Shown here piece by piece: positions 38,063 through 50,335 of a stretch of 64,000 bases of DNA. The stretch spans positions 1,550,001-1,614,000 of the forward strand of contig CM082595.2 in assembly GCA_040954595.2 (NCBI GenBank). Direction: 5' to 3'. How positions within the stretch are numbered: the stretch's first letter is position 1; each line of letters begins with the position of its first letter. Made by a program: the position numbers and the translations under genes. The stretch is from Balanoglossus misakiensis (Eukaryota; Hemichordata). The notes below the pieces were generated by a model. That model saw only the letters and a program-made list of their open reading frames with translations. It was not told the DNA's origin and made no database searches.

Positions 38063-38324
38063 CTAATGCAGAGACCATGTTGAAGATTAAAGGGCCACTA
38101 TCTGTAACTTTAGGCTAGTTTTTCAGTATTTTTGTTTTGTGTATCAAACACATTTTCTTGTTTCCCGCCCTACAGTAACCCATCACGCCTTGTATTTATT
38201 TCGATTGATCTCTAGGTTTAGATTTCGGCTGAAGATATTCCCTAATGCCAGTTGGTGTTGGGCTAAGCGAAGACACGTGATTCATTTGAATAGTTTGTAT
38301 CGCCCACGTCGTTGTGACGCAATG

Positions 38325-38418
38325 TCACGTGAGAGGACCACATGCTATATAAGCGCCATCATCTGGCAATAAAGTGACATTTTCAGCTGTACTGCCCAAG
38401 CCATGTTAAAGCCCTGAG
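38325..38418 (+). promoter_or_regulatory. TATA promoter and first noncoding exon of the receptor gene (putative)
   Basis: TCACGTG at 38325-38331 and TATATAA at 38346-38352 precede a plausible start near 38376. The stretch to 38418 ends in CTGAG|gtgagt, a strong donor. A matching acceptor (tactgtacag) ends at 39015, so exon 2 would carry a 41-nt leader before the receptor ATG. Transcript data would be needed to confirm this. Confidence 0.45.
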
Positions 38419-39056
38419 GTGAGTTTCTTTATCCATTTACGTACTCAACCAATTGTGTTTGTTGCGTAGAAATTTAAAGATTGTGGGCCTAATCAAGTTG
38501 ATTGTTGCATCCTTGTCTGGTTGCGTTTCCTTGTTATGTTTCAAGATGCAATTCAAACTCTGGACTCGCATCTCTTCCATTGAAAACAGCTATAACTTGA
38601 AGAAAGGAAAAGAGTGAATGAAACCAGACATTGTCAAATACAGCTATTCAGTTTCTGTACACTTTATCATACTCCACAAAGTACAAAACAATCATTATTT
38701 TTATGAGCGATTTTAAATATTGAACATTTGCAATGTGTAATGAGACATCCAAAACAACACGCGCGCGACTGTTATTGTGTTTATAATCAAACTACTTCTT
38801 CCTTGAGCTCGTATGCACGAAAATTTGGAAGTGTGCTTTCAGTTGGACAGTGACAGTATGATGATGAGATCAAAGTGGACTTTTGTCAAAGATGTATTTC
38901 TCACAAAGGACAGTTAGATGTCCTCACAAACTAAAACTTCTCGATTGACTGTCAATGTTTGACTATCAGTCAACCATACGACAGCTCTAACGATATCCAA
39001 CACTTTACTGTACAGATAAAACAGGTTAATCGGCAAATCATTGGTCCCCGAACACG

Positions 39057-42000
39057 ATGAAGATGTTGCCCCAGCTTCTTTTCGTTTTGGCAAGCATATT
39101 TGTTTCAATCGGAGACGAAGTTTGGGCCGATGTAGATATTACCCCGGCTGATTTACTGCTAGATTATTTTGACCTCTGCAAAGATTTCAGTACAGCTAGA
39201 CATTCATGCTTCGGTGAAGATGGGCCGATTTGCAATGCGTCTGCTGATTTAAGAGACTCCATAGGCACACGATGGATGTGTAACTGTGATAAAGAATGTC
39301 TCCTCTACAATGACTGTTGCTCAGACTACATCTCGGCTTGTCATATAAGCGAAACTGAGCAAGCAGAACTGCAGCGACAATCGGAAGACATACTGAATAC
39401 AGCAAGGTGTTCAAATGTTGGTCACCGTGAACTACCTGTTTGGATGGTGACACGTTGTCCAGACGATTGGCCAGACGATAGTATAAGACAGAAATGTGAG
39501 GAAGAACCCGCTGATGACCATACAGGTAGGTCAGTCTCTACTCTCATGAATCGTATGTTCATTATTTCCCACATTGATGAAATTGTTTCTTTCAATGTTG
39601 CCAACATATTCACGGCGCTGGAACGTTTATCGTGTTTTCCACGCGGTCGCCAACATAAAACATGAAATATAAGTCGCTTATTTGCTGCTTACTCGTTATT
39701 TTGACTAAATCCGTTTTTTTTTTCCATTTTAGATAATTTTAGAAAACCCGATCCCGCTGAATGTTTTGTGAACCTGGACGCGTCAGATTATCGCGGCTTT
39801 GTGTCTACGACTGTGTCCGGAGTTCCTTGCCAGAAATGGACTGACCAGTGGCCTCATGAGCACCGGATGTACAATTATTTCAGTTTAGATTCGGGCATAG
39901 GTGACCACAACTATTGCAGAAATGCCGATAACAGTGCGTATGCTTGGTGTTACACTGTAAATCCGTATAGGCGATGGGACTATTGCGAGGTTGGAACTGC
40001 ATCTGATGTTTGTGGTAGGTACATGACAGCATAATAAAGTTGTTTACAGAAAATCACGAGAAAGTAGCCTGCGTAACAGTTTCCTCTGGCATTCTCTTAA
40101 TTTTATTTTTCTGTGCAAGAATAAATATTTTCGCAAATCATCTGACTGACAATGCGTCGTCTTTCTTATTAGGTACACCAGAAATGTCCAGTTCATCAGA
40201 TGAATATCAAGGTAAGCAAGAAATAAGTGAAAAGCAAAATTAGGTATTTTTTTAACCATCCAAACATTAACTTGTAGTTTTTGTAAGTGTTTTTGTATTT
40301 GTTTAAATTTCATATTTATTTGCATTTCTTTAATATAAGTATTCATTTACAATGCGGTTATGAAACTAAGGCAATTGTATTTTGTCATGAATGTGAATGT
40401 TTATATAATGAATATACAAACTGATGAAAATATACTTTCTTTTGCAATTGTTTATTAGGAGACTCGAGCTCAGAATCGGAAAATCCAGGTAAATAATAAT
40501 TATTTGATAATACTTTATACCATTGGTACTGTGTTTATACTGATGGCAACGTCAAGGCGATTTCTACTAATAGGTTTTTGTCAATTATGGACTAAATCAA
40601 TGCCTTGTATTTCAAAAACCGCGACGGTGACCCCCTATATTTTATTACGGATTTTATTATACTTATAACGGAAAATCTACAATTAAAAAGGGACAATACT
40701 TTCATTTTTACTGATCGTACATCCTTAAGCAACAATTAAGGAGTTCATTCTGGAAATAAACGCAAAAATTATTCTTCGCGACCAATTATCAGCCTACCTC
40801 TAAATTATTATTCCGTTTATGATAATGATATAATTATTTATTTAATAATTACTATTCGGTTACAGAAAAATATACAATGCCAGATGTTCCAGTGACAGGA
40901 TCCGATGGAAAGGTGTATTCCAACATTTACTGTGCGATTTGTAATGGTCAAGCCGAATCAACGTTGGAGTACTGGAATATCGAATGGCGGTGTAGTTATG
41001 AAGGTATGGATTCCCGACCTGATACAGTAACTGGCTATATCCAGTTCTTATCCTCGCTAGCTTGTTCAGTGATCTACAAAATGAAACCCGATTCAGTGCG
41101 CAAGGTCAGACATTGTATTCCGAATATTGGTGTCTGTTCAATTGCTAGTAACAGCCCGCCCTTGTCCTCGTTGGAATATGGCGATTATACTTCTGTCAAT
41201 AGATGGAGTGGGGTGGACAATAACATAGTGGTGACTGATTGGAACACGATACGATTAATGGATGTCTCGGTTATTCGCGGAGAACCTATAGGTAGTCTGT
41301 GTGAAGATGGCGATTTTCAGCTGACTGCTGTAATTTCGTTCAATATTAAATACTACAGAAACATTTTTTGCGCCGTTTGCAATATGGACCAATTAGACCT
41401 TCGTGACGTCCAATGCAGCTACGACAGAAACAACACTTCCGGCGAGCAACCTGAGTGGACTCTCCCTTTGACTGTTCTATTTGATCTCAATTTGGCTGGA
41501 GACCAGAAAATGACGATTCAATACGATGGAAATGATCTTCAATATCTTGTCATTGTCGAACATGCTCAATGTCAAAAGAATGAGATCTTCGACGCGAAAG
41601 AGAGACTATGTAGACGTCCGTGTGGCATTGGCAACACCAGCCAATGTCATGTTCCGAGGGAACTGTCTTTCGACGAACAGACACCACGGGGCAATGCAAC
41701 CGATCTTCAATCAACTGTTTATATCAATATGTATCTTCAGTATCGAATTCATGACAATTTCTCCGTTGTTTACATAACAGAAAACGAGACCGATCGCCTT
41801 CAACAGTATCTGCATGACATCATATCCCCATTTCCAGTATTGTTAAACGCCCATTTATCTCACAAAAATGGTAATACATATTTTGAATGGTCATTTCAAG
41901 CCAGTGGCTCTGTACAAGAGATGAGAGACTTCGCTTCTTTTGCAGTGAACTCATTTCTGGAAGTTGATCTCAGTTTTGTTTTTCGGCCATCGGTCGAAAA

Positions 42001-43627
42001 TCTTCTGGTACTGCGGTCTATCAGTATGCAAAGGGTACCTTCTGCAGGCCAAGCAGATTTCTGCGAAGCTACTCCAGTTGTCGACATAGTCGACACTTGT
42101 CATGTATCACTGATGTCGACTATCGATCAGCTTGATTTGATCACCAATGGCGACTGTGACGTCATTGGGGGCAATAGCACGCAACTGGACTTTCTTGAAG
42201 ATTGGAGTTCGAAGCTTACATTACGTTTTTCCGCCGATTTGAGTCACTACAATATGAGCGTCGCGCAAGAACACTGCGCGTCTTTTGAATACATCCAACT
42301 TAATTGCTCAGATGACTTAATAGTTTCATTTAATGAAAGTGAATTTGAAATTGTCAACGAAAGCCTGGTTATTGAGAAAACAATAATCGTACATAAAGGT
42401 TACTTTGTTCTCTGGGAAAGATCGGCCTTCATATGTAGCAAGCTTTTGGAACAATTCCAAGGCACGCAAATTTCCAGTTTGGTAAAAACTGTAGTTTCGA
42501 CTGTTTGTTTGTTGTTGTCTGTATTCTGTCTGGCACTGTCATTACTGATATTTGTTTCGGTAAAGTCAACCAGAACTCTGCCAGGTAAAATAATTGCTCA
42601 TCTTGCGAGCTCGCTCCTCATTGCGCAACTCTTGTTCGCAACACTTATGGGTAAGACAAGCAATGGCACTTTGTGCAAAGCTGTAGCCATAGTATCCCAT
42701 TACTTTTGGCTACAGAGCTTCACTTGGATGAGCGTAATTGCATTTGATTTGATTCACACCTTCAATGGGAAAGTAGTGATCAAAACTAAAGACCAGCAAC
42801 AAAAAATGTATGTTATTTATGTGATCATAGGGTACCTATTCCCCGCAGTTTTTGTCGTGGTCTCAGTGGCCATCGATTTTTGCGACTGTTTGGGCGACTT
42901 CTCGGTCGATTATGGTGAGGGCGCTGTTTGTTGGATCAGCAACCCTCTCGGTTTAATTGCGATGTTTTTCATACCTGTTGGCTTGTTGTTGTTGCTTAAC
43001 CTTATTTGTTACACATACACCGTTTGTTTTATCTGCCTACAAACAAGCAGTGCACAAGCCATCAGCAAGCAACGCATCCAAATACGTAACGAGAGAATAC
43101 GGTTTGGAATTCGTATGTTTACAGTAATGGGCCTTACATGGATATTGGGCTTCGTCAATATCGGGATCACCAGCGACATTTTGGATTATTTCTTCATTAT
43201 CCTTAATGCTCTGCAAGGTGTGTTCATTTTTGCTGCTTTTATGGTCAATGCTAACCTGGCCGCAGCTTTTTGTAGAAAATGCGGAGAGATTCGTCGCCGC
43301 AGAAATAGAAATAAATTCAAAGCAGAAATGGTGAAAACTACCAATTTACTTGCAGCCACGGTGACTGGTAAGGTCGAAATCGAGGCTGGCCACACCCCTG
43401 ATGATCAGAATCTCGTTGAACAAGTGATCACGTCAGTATCCCACCATTCTCAGCAAAAAAATCCCGAAAATTCTAGTGACAATCTGGCCGAGTATTCAGG
43501 GTCTATTAGTGAGACAAATGGGGCTCACATTCTTGTTGTATCCGCTGATATTCACACAGTTGGTATGCAACATGACGGACACGAAGACAACGATGGGGGC
43601 GCTAGTGACGTCACTAGTCAGCATTGA
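39057..43627 (+). CDS. Somatomedin-B / kringle / seven-transmembrane receptor (secretin/adhesion-like)
   Basis: Five coding exons: 39057-39525, 39733-40014, 40173-40211, 40459-40488, 40866-43627, all joined in phase 1; 1,193 residues. A signal peptide covers about residues 1-24. Residues 41-95 form a somatomedin-B-like domain (CNCDKEC, then the NDCCSDY core). Residues 167-250 are a kringle: YRGFVSTTVSGVPCQKW, HNYCRNADN, AWCYT, WDYCEV. Two tiny exons (39 and 30 nt) code a serine/glutamate linker. Exon 5 starts with a cysteine-rich ectodomain (GSDGKVYSNIYCAICNG) with many N-glycosylation sites, then from about residue 811 seven transmembrane helices with family B features: HYFWLQSFTWMSVIAFD in helix 3, CWISNP in loop 2, GLTWILGF in helix 6 and a helix 7 NALQGVFIFAAF. 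No GPS cleavage motif was found. The C-tail is about 120 residues. The ligand is unknown. Confidence 0.88.
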
Positions 43628-43842
43628 AGTTGTCAAGGGTCGGTTTAGCAGCGCGGAGAATTAAAGGGACAAAGTCACTGTGGGCAATTTTGGCGGCCAT
43701 TTTAGATTATATTGAATCTGTCCGTTTATGTGTATGTACCTTTGTAATGTACAAATTATGTTGCGCGGATTGCGATTTGCAAATTGTGATGTGCAGTTTT
43801 TGACGGGGAGATGTGTTGTGCAGATTGTGATTTGCAGATTGT

Positions 43843-43966
43843 TATGTAGAGACCAATCGCAGTGCTTGTTGCTTATGTAGAGACCAATCGCAGTGCTTGT
43901 TGCTTATGTAGAGACCAATCGCAGTGCTTGTTGCTTATGTAGTGACCAATCGCAGTGTTTGTTACT
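43843..43966. repeat. 31-bp minisatellite, four copies
   Basis: Units start at 43843, 43874, 43905 and 43936 (tatgtagagaccaatcgcag onwards). The first three are identical and the fourth has three or so changes. Each contains ACCAATCG, so a CCAAT core recurs every 31 bp. It lies about 220 bp after the receptor stop codon, probably in its 3' UTR. Confidence 0.92.
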
Positions 43967-45104
43967 TGAGTGTCAGTGAGATTAATTTTCCTGCGTAGAT
44001 TGTCATCTGTGTCTTAGTGTGTGGGACTGTGATGTAAACCAATGGTGTGCGGCAAAATATGGGAAAGTAAATATATAGCTTAGAGTAAATGTTAATTTTG
44101 TAAGAGATATATTATGAAATATTATTTGTTAGATGTAATTTTAGATATATATTGTATATTTCATGCTGAGGTAGATTGATATATTTCACACAGGTCACAT
44201 TCCTGACCCCAAGACCCATGTGACTTTTACATCCTGGCATTTTGCTGGTATGCATGAATTTACCATTTTGACTTTAAACTTTGGAACAGTCAACCATACT
44301 GACGCATCCTAGAACAGGAAATGTTAATTTTGTCTGTTGCATAATATTGAACCTGATTCTTGTTGCCATGCCAACAAAACACCAGGTTGGAAGGTCACTC
44401 AAGGGTCATGACACTGGCCCAATGTGACAAGTGGAATATGACATACAATAAAACATGTCCCCATGTGAGATATCTCTCAAATCAGGACACCTCTCTATTA
44501 AGGACGATTTTTCGTGAAAAATTAAAGTTACAATCTGAAATGTTTATGATAAATGTTTACTAAGTGTTAGAGCACATCTGTGTTAAAAAAAAAATACTTT
44601 TCCCGGAAGTGTTCTTAACTGACAGGCTTCATTTTTTTCCCGGTGCGATTTCCCAAGTTTCACGAAAAACCCCGGCCCTTATATGTAAGTTGTCAATCCC
44701 TTCTGTGTTTGTTCGAAATGTCATTACTCTTACCCAATGTGACTCCCCAAGTTTTGGTGACGTCAGCACGAACTATATATTTCTCATGATTGCTTGATTT
44801 CTGACTCCGAGTTTACTTGTGTCAATCGATAATATTTTCTTCGTAATATCAACATGTCACGGTGTTATCAATATAAAGACTTTAAGTGTGTATAGTAATA
44901 TTTGTTTAAGCTGTTATTGGACATGTGTCAGTAACTATAGTAATGTCATATATTTCACGCTAAAACTTTGACATTTATTGGTGATGTATGAGCTTGTTTA
45001 CTGCGTATAATAAATATCGTATCTCAACACGTAGGTCTGCCTGTGTTTTACTTCTGTATTAAACTACACATATATTTGAATGCACAAATTTAGGCTTCAG
45101 TTCA

Positions 45105-45193
45105 AAGGGGACAGACAGACAGAGCCGCAGGCAGACAGACATCATGGTAGACAGTACAGACAGACAGACAGACAGACAGACAGGCAGGCAGGC
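45105..45193. repeat. CAGA/CAGG tetranucleotide tract
   Basis: Interrupted runs of CAGA ending in three CAGG units; the same units as the large intronic array, read on the other strand. Confidence 0.85.
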
Positions 45194-47555
45194 ATACATT
45201 TCAAGTATTTATTCTATAGAAAGTGACAATTGGAAAGGTTTATTTCCCAAATCTTCCCTACATAAATCTAGAGCAAGTCGACTGAACTTTTGCTGTGATA
45301 CACGGACATGTGATTTGTCATATTCATATGTAAATAAGCTACAGTTGAAAGCACGTGATAATGGTGAACAAGTGAAATCGACAACATCCGGGTATCTTTG
45401 TTCTGCTGGTGTCACCGCGATTCGACGCGTCGCGCAGTAGCTGTGTTCGAAAACAACCAGTGGGGACTGTGCACTGTGTAATAAAACGGACGGGTTGCAG
45501 CCGACATAGTGCCTTGAAGGGTAAGGAATATGCCGATTTGCTTTTAAATAAGCATACACCCTGTGTTTTAACAGAGCAATATATATGATTGATGTACACA
45601 GTGTATATATAAGGCGACTCGGAAGGCTGAATATATCTGTGCACTACGAAAAAAGCTTCGGCCAAGCCCACCTTCTTTTCATGTCTCGCTGACCTTTTCA
45701 TTAAAACTTAAAGTTCACTGTCCATGATTAAACTCTACGTTAACAAGGCAGGTGTGTTGCAACGTACATATAATAATACAATGGAAGCCAATCTGGTAAT
45801 TTCTGCGACTTCCTCATCGCGGAGACCTTTAGCTGTAGGCTACACAGAACGGACTCGACGACCCGATCGCGTCAACGACGGTGTCTCGCGGAAATTTGCG
45901 AATGCGAACACCCATAACGCGTGTTCGTCGTATTAATAGATCTGGTCAGACAAACATGACAGATCATATGGAGGGCCGTACAGATAAAAAAATGACCATT
46001 TTGAAGCGGACATATTGAAACGGACACTTAACATTTTGCATTTGCAATGAACAATAGCATACAAAAGGGCTTATAGTGGTAGGCCTACGTGGTGTCATAT
46101 GTCGGACTTTCGTTTTGGGCAGCGACGAATTATTTGCATTTCTGAAGTTGGTGAATGGATATTCGTCATAATATTCTTGAAATTTTGTACTTTGGGAAAT
46201 GTTTCTGTAATGACGACCACCAGGACTTCTGCATGAAGGTCTATCGACGACGCGACGAAGCCGTGGTGGGGGCGAGAGTGTACGTGACGTCACGTGAGTG
46301 CTGACAGAACCAGGGTCACCTGACCCACATAATTATAAAAGAAGACGGTCAAAGAGACCCTTTCAATTTTCCCGGGGTGAGGGTGGTACTTCAAAAGATT
46401 TTTTGGTATGGATGGGTGAACGTCTGGCTACCTAAGATCCCAAAACCAAACTTAGAATGTAACGACCCACTGCTAAATCACAAGTTTTATGATTTCAGAA
46501 TTTAGAACACCCCCCCCCCCCACACACACACACACTCGTTCGTGTAACCCGTCGTGTTTGCACTGTATAAAACAAATCGATTACTCAGGCCAGTGAACAA
46601 ATAATTGAATTGGCTGACATTGGTAACGTAAACCCTGGTCTGCCTTGAGTTCTTCGCCAAAATTTTACCTTGACTTCTACATACGTGCATTGAAGTCAAT
46701 AAAGGCGTTGAATATCACTTGACGACAGGTTAGGTCACGGCAAGTGAAACGGTTCTGAAACAAACAATTTTACAGTGTGCACTGTGTGTGTGTTCCGGAA
46801 ACAAAGATGGCGTCCAACAACGAAATAGTCTAGTGTCCGTGCCCGAGGCAATTGTATTCGCATTAAATTATGCTATTCGAAAGAAAGAGTCGAACACGGC
46901 AAACTCTCATGGCCCCTTTTGATCAGATACATCTGGCGTGTGTTAGCGTTACATAATGCCAATTATTATTATAATGCACCAATTGATTTCTAATTAGGCC
47001 TAAGCTAAATTAGCGTAAAAGACATTGGCAAGGAAAGCTTCTCAAAATTGCGTGAATTATGCCTCCGCTTTGCATTTTTGGATGTCATTATAAGAAACAG
47101 TATTTGCTCAAGGATATGCCACGCCCTTTTGTTCATTTTATTTTTTCGTCATATAGGCAAATTGTGTTTCATGGTAGTTCCATGTTATTCGACGATAGAG
47201 TTAAACAGTAGCTAAAGTAAACGATATCTTAGAAAAATGTCAATGTAGAGCAGTTTTCTCGCCTTCAACCGAAGAGCTGCGGTTTTCACAAAGGGCAATG
47301 CCCTTTCAGACACTGCCAGTCAAGTCAACACTACGCATGTGCAGTACTTTCAAGTTCTTAAGAATGCAGTGGTCACCATGGTCACGACGGACAAGATGAC
47401 TCAGCGTTACAATCCCGGGGTAACAGAAACACTGCCACTGTTTAATTCCTTGTCATAATTACAATATTTGATCGATATTCTGCTATGTTTAATTTACATA
47501 TCATAATCTCAGCTATTCAAGTAGCAAACGCAGTTGAAGCCAACTCGAAGACAAT

Positions 47556-48990
47556 ATGTCGAAAGTACCGGTAAGTGACGTTTATACAGCGAGTCTGACA
47601 TTTTAGGATCTCGTCGAACCGGATTTCACAACACACCACTTCCACGACAGTACGCTTACATGCAAACCTGTGAACTTCCCCTTCCAAACAGCAGTTCAAA
47701 ATAATCCACGCATCTATTTATTTCGGTTTATTATTTGTACTGGATTGTATTTTAATAAGCAAAAAAATAGCATACCGGGAAAATGATGTCTGTTTGGATA
47801 AAGCGCTCATATTGAATAATCATAACAAACTAAACTTAATACTTTGATGTTTGACAGGTGAGTGGGCAGCCTATGCCCGGAGATGCACAAATGCAACAAC
47901 AGCAACAGTGGATGCCAGCGCCTCAGGCCCCCCTCGGGTGCCCCCCGGGGCTGGAGTACTTGACACAGATAGACCAGGTGCTGATTCACCAAGTCGTCGA
48001 ATTGATGGAAGGTAGGGGTTCGAAATAATCTTTCATCGCCACCCAAGCGTAAAACTGTTTTGCAAAACACCTGGCCGTTGGAATGTTCGAACCGGCCAGT
48101 GTTTTTATGCGCCTGACCATATTCGTCTTGCTCTCCAAAAAAAAATAGTGCCAACGACCCGTGCGAGCGGACGATGGTGCCTAACCGACAGTGTACACGA
48201 CCACTTGGAATCGACGTATAGTATTCCGTGTTCCATGCAAAGAAACGGGTTGTTTTAATAGTAAGATATGCTGCAAATAAAGTTCTTAGTAACAAGTATC
48301 TTCGTTTGTTTCAATCTGATCAGCTTTCACCGGTTGGGAGTGTCGTAATCGTTATCAGCTGAAGAACAGTATGGGACAGCAAGTGTATTTTGCCGGGGAA
48401 GGTAGGTAGTCATGTGACATGTTATCTCCCATCTTCCGACGTCAGAATCCGATGTCAATAACCGATACTAAGACGTGATAAAGGAAAGTACGTAACGAAA
48501 ATTTGGAAGACTGGGTGTGGAAAATAATCAGCATCATCTGTGTGTACACTCGTTCTCTTGTGCTTTGACTGAAGTTTCGCGTTTTGGTCTTCTTCACGTC
48601 AGAATCTGATCTCTGCATGAGGCAGTGCTGCGGTCCTGCAAGAGGCTTCATCATGCATATTGTCGACAACTCTCAACAGGTATAGCCTACAAATTATTAT
48701 CACCGCGCAATTCTACAAAATGTTAATGTTCTTGCAATTGTAATAATGTTATGTAATCGAAAATATGATGGAGTTAGAAATCTGCTTTGCTACTAACATA
48801 ACTGTGGTTTGATAGTTGTTGTTTGACTTTCTCTTTAACTAGGAAGTGATGCGTGTGTCTCGTGAGTTCAAGTGCTGCGCTGGTTGTTGCTGGTGCGCGA
48901 ATGTGGACCACTGTGCCTTTGAACTGTGTATTGAAGCCCCAGTGGGTACACCAATTGGATACGTCAGACAGAGGTGAATATTATTATTAG

Positions 48991-49024
<34 letters not shown>

Positions 49025-49052
49025 GACTGGTGGTGGTGGTGGTGGTGATGAT

Positions 49053-49124
<72 letters not shown>

Positions 49125-50335
49125 CGACGACGACGATGACGATGCTAGTGATGTTGTTGTTGTTGTTTCTAGTGTATCCTAAATATGATTCTCGTTTCTC
49201 TCCAGACAATATTGTTGGGTGGCTGAATTTGATATTCTTGACGCAAATCGCGAACAAGTGTTAGTCGTGAAAGGGCCATGCTGTGTCTGCCAAGGTGTTT
49301 GCTGCACATGGGATCAAGTGTTCCAAGTAAGTCACGCATATAAATTGGTCGTAATAATGACCCCTTGTCGGGAATTTGAGATTCAAAACGGAAGCAAAGG
49401 TGATGTTCAGAGTCACCTTGAACACACATGTCATGTTTTCAGCTAATAAGAGCCTTTTATGCACTACAATGTACAAACGTTCTTCATACGGTAGCCGAGC
49501 ATTCTCACATGCTGCACCGAAACTGTGGAACTCTCTGCCACAAGACATTCGTCAAGCTCCAAGTTTGAGAATCTTTAAGAAAAGACTGAAGACGCATTAT
49601 TTCGCAAGAGCATATGGTGTGGGCCAATGAGCACAATCGCCTTTGAGTATGACACTTGTTATAGATACTGGCGCTATACAAATTTCTCTGATTGATTGAT
49701 TGATTGATTGATTTTCGCACAGGTTCTGACGAAAGATAAGAAGACGGAGGTGGGAAAGCTGAGTAAACAGTGGGGAGGACTTGCACGGGAAATGTTCACC
49801 AACGCCACTAACTTCTCGGCTTCGTGTAAGTAACTTCTGTTAGTAGTATCAGTACAGTGCGGATGGGATTGGTCATCACAGAGATTGTACCGTCTTGATG
49901 TTGGTCTTGGAAAACTTTGTGCACACGTGATGGTGGTGGTGATGAAAATCTCTGAAGTAAAAAGTGGTCGAAGAAAATCGAGTAATGACTCGAATCTCAC
50001 GTACAGGAGTAAACACGTCGTTCGTTTACTTTGGTATATCTTTAACTTATTTTATTTCTTTTTAATTTTAGTTCCGATAGATTTGGATGTGAAAGTGAAG
50101 GCTTCGCTGCTTGCTGCATGTTTCTTGATCGTAAGTATAATTAATTCGTTACATCCGGGGACCGAGGGTGCCAACACGATCTGGGCAGGCAGGCAGGCAC
50201 TCGCCCGTGTGAAATGACAATATTCCAAATCCAATTTTTTTGTGAAATAAGAGTAATAAATGAGTCAACTGATTCTTATTCTCCTTCCATTTTCCTTCAC
50301 AGGACTTCATGTTCTTCGAAAACAAGAACAACTAA
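47556..50335 (+). CDS. Phospholipid scramblase
   Basis: Nine exons: 47556-47570, 47858-48011, 48324-48401, 48603-48679, 48843-48973, 49206-49326, 49723-49825, 50072-50130, 50303-50335; 256 residues. The first coding exon holds only MSKVP. A short proline/glutamine N-terminus is followed by the scramblase barrel: [49 protein letters not shown], a cysteine cluster [14 protein letters not shown] that fits the palmitoylation site, [19 protein letters not shown] and VVKGPCCVC. The C-terminal Ca2+-motif/helix region is [23 protein letters not shown]. Family members (PLSCR) bind Ca2+ and collapse lipid asymmetry or act in nuclear and immune roles. Intron 5 holds a trinucleotide microsatellite and intron 6 a truncated LINE. 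Length and blocks are typical for the family, so the call is secure; which PLSCR it corresponds to is not resolvable. Confidence 0.94.
48984..49147. repeat. Compound GTT / GGT / GAT / GAC trinucleotide microsatellite
   Basis: In intron 5 of the scramblase gene, runs of GTT, GGT, GAT (about 25 copies) and GAC stand in series. Confidence 0.95.
49460..49713 (+). mobile_element. 5'-truncated CR1-like non-LTR retrotransposon (LINE) 3' end
   Basis: Within scramblase intron 6, the frame reads [18 protein letters not shown], then [21 protein letters not shown], the characteristic C-terminal end of reverse-transcriptase proteins of CR1/L2-type LINEs. A short 3' tail (tggcgctatacaaat) and five GATT repeats close the element, as is typical for LINEs that end in a simple repeat instead of poly(A). 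Only the last fifty codons or so remain, in the same orientation as the host gene. Confidence 0.75.

Larger units (their letters stand above)
43628..47555. other. Receptor 3' region and intergenic stretch
   Basis: Possible receptor polyadenylation signals are AATAAA at 44447-44452 and 45009-45014. Apart from the repeats listed separately (31-bp units, a CAGA/CAGG tract, a C/CA run near 46507-46535) only short open frames are seen, none with family features. Confidence 0.5.

Noticed and set aside
43843-43966. CRISPR array of 31-bp repeats
   Set aside because: The units are directly adjacent without unique spacers, so it is an ordinary minisatellite.
45209-45701. Overlapping minus-strand frames of 116-120 codons
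   Set aside because: They overlap each other in different frames and have no family similarity or splice signals.
48964-49264. Open frames coding poly-Met, poly-Ile or poly-His/Thr
   Set aside because: Produced by the trinucleotide microsatellite in scramblase intron 5.
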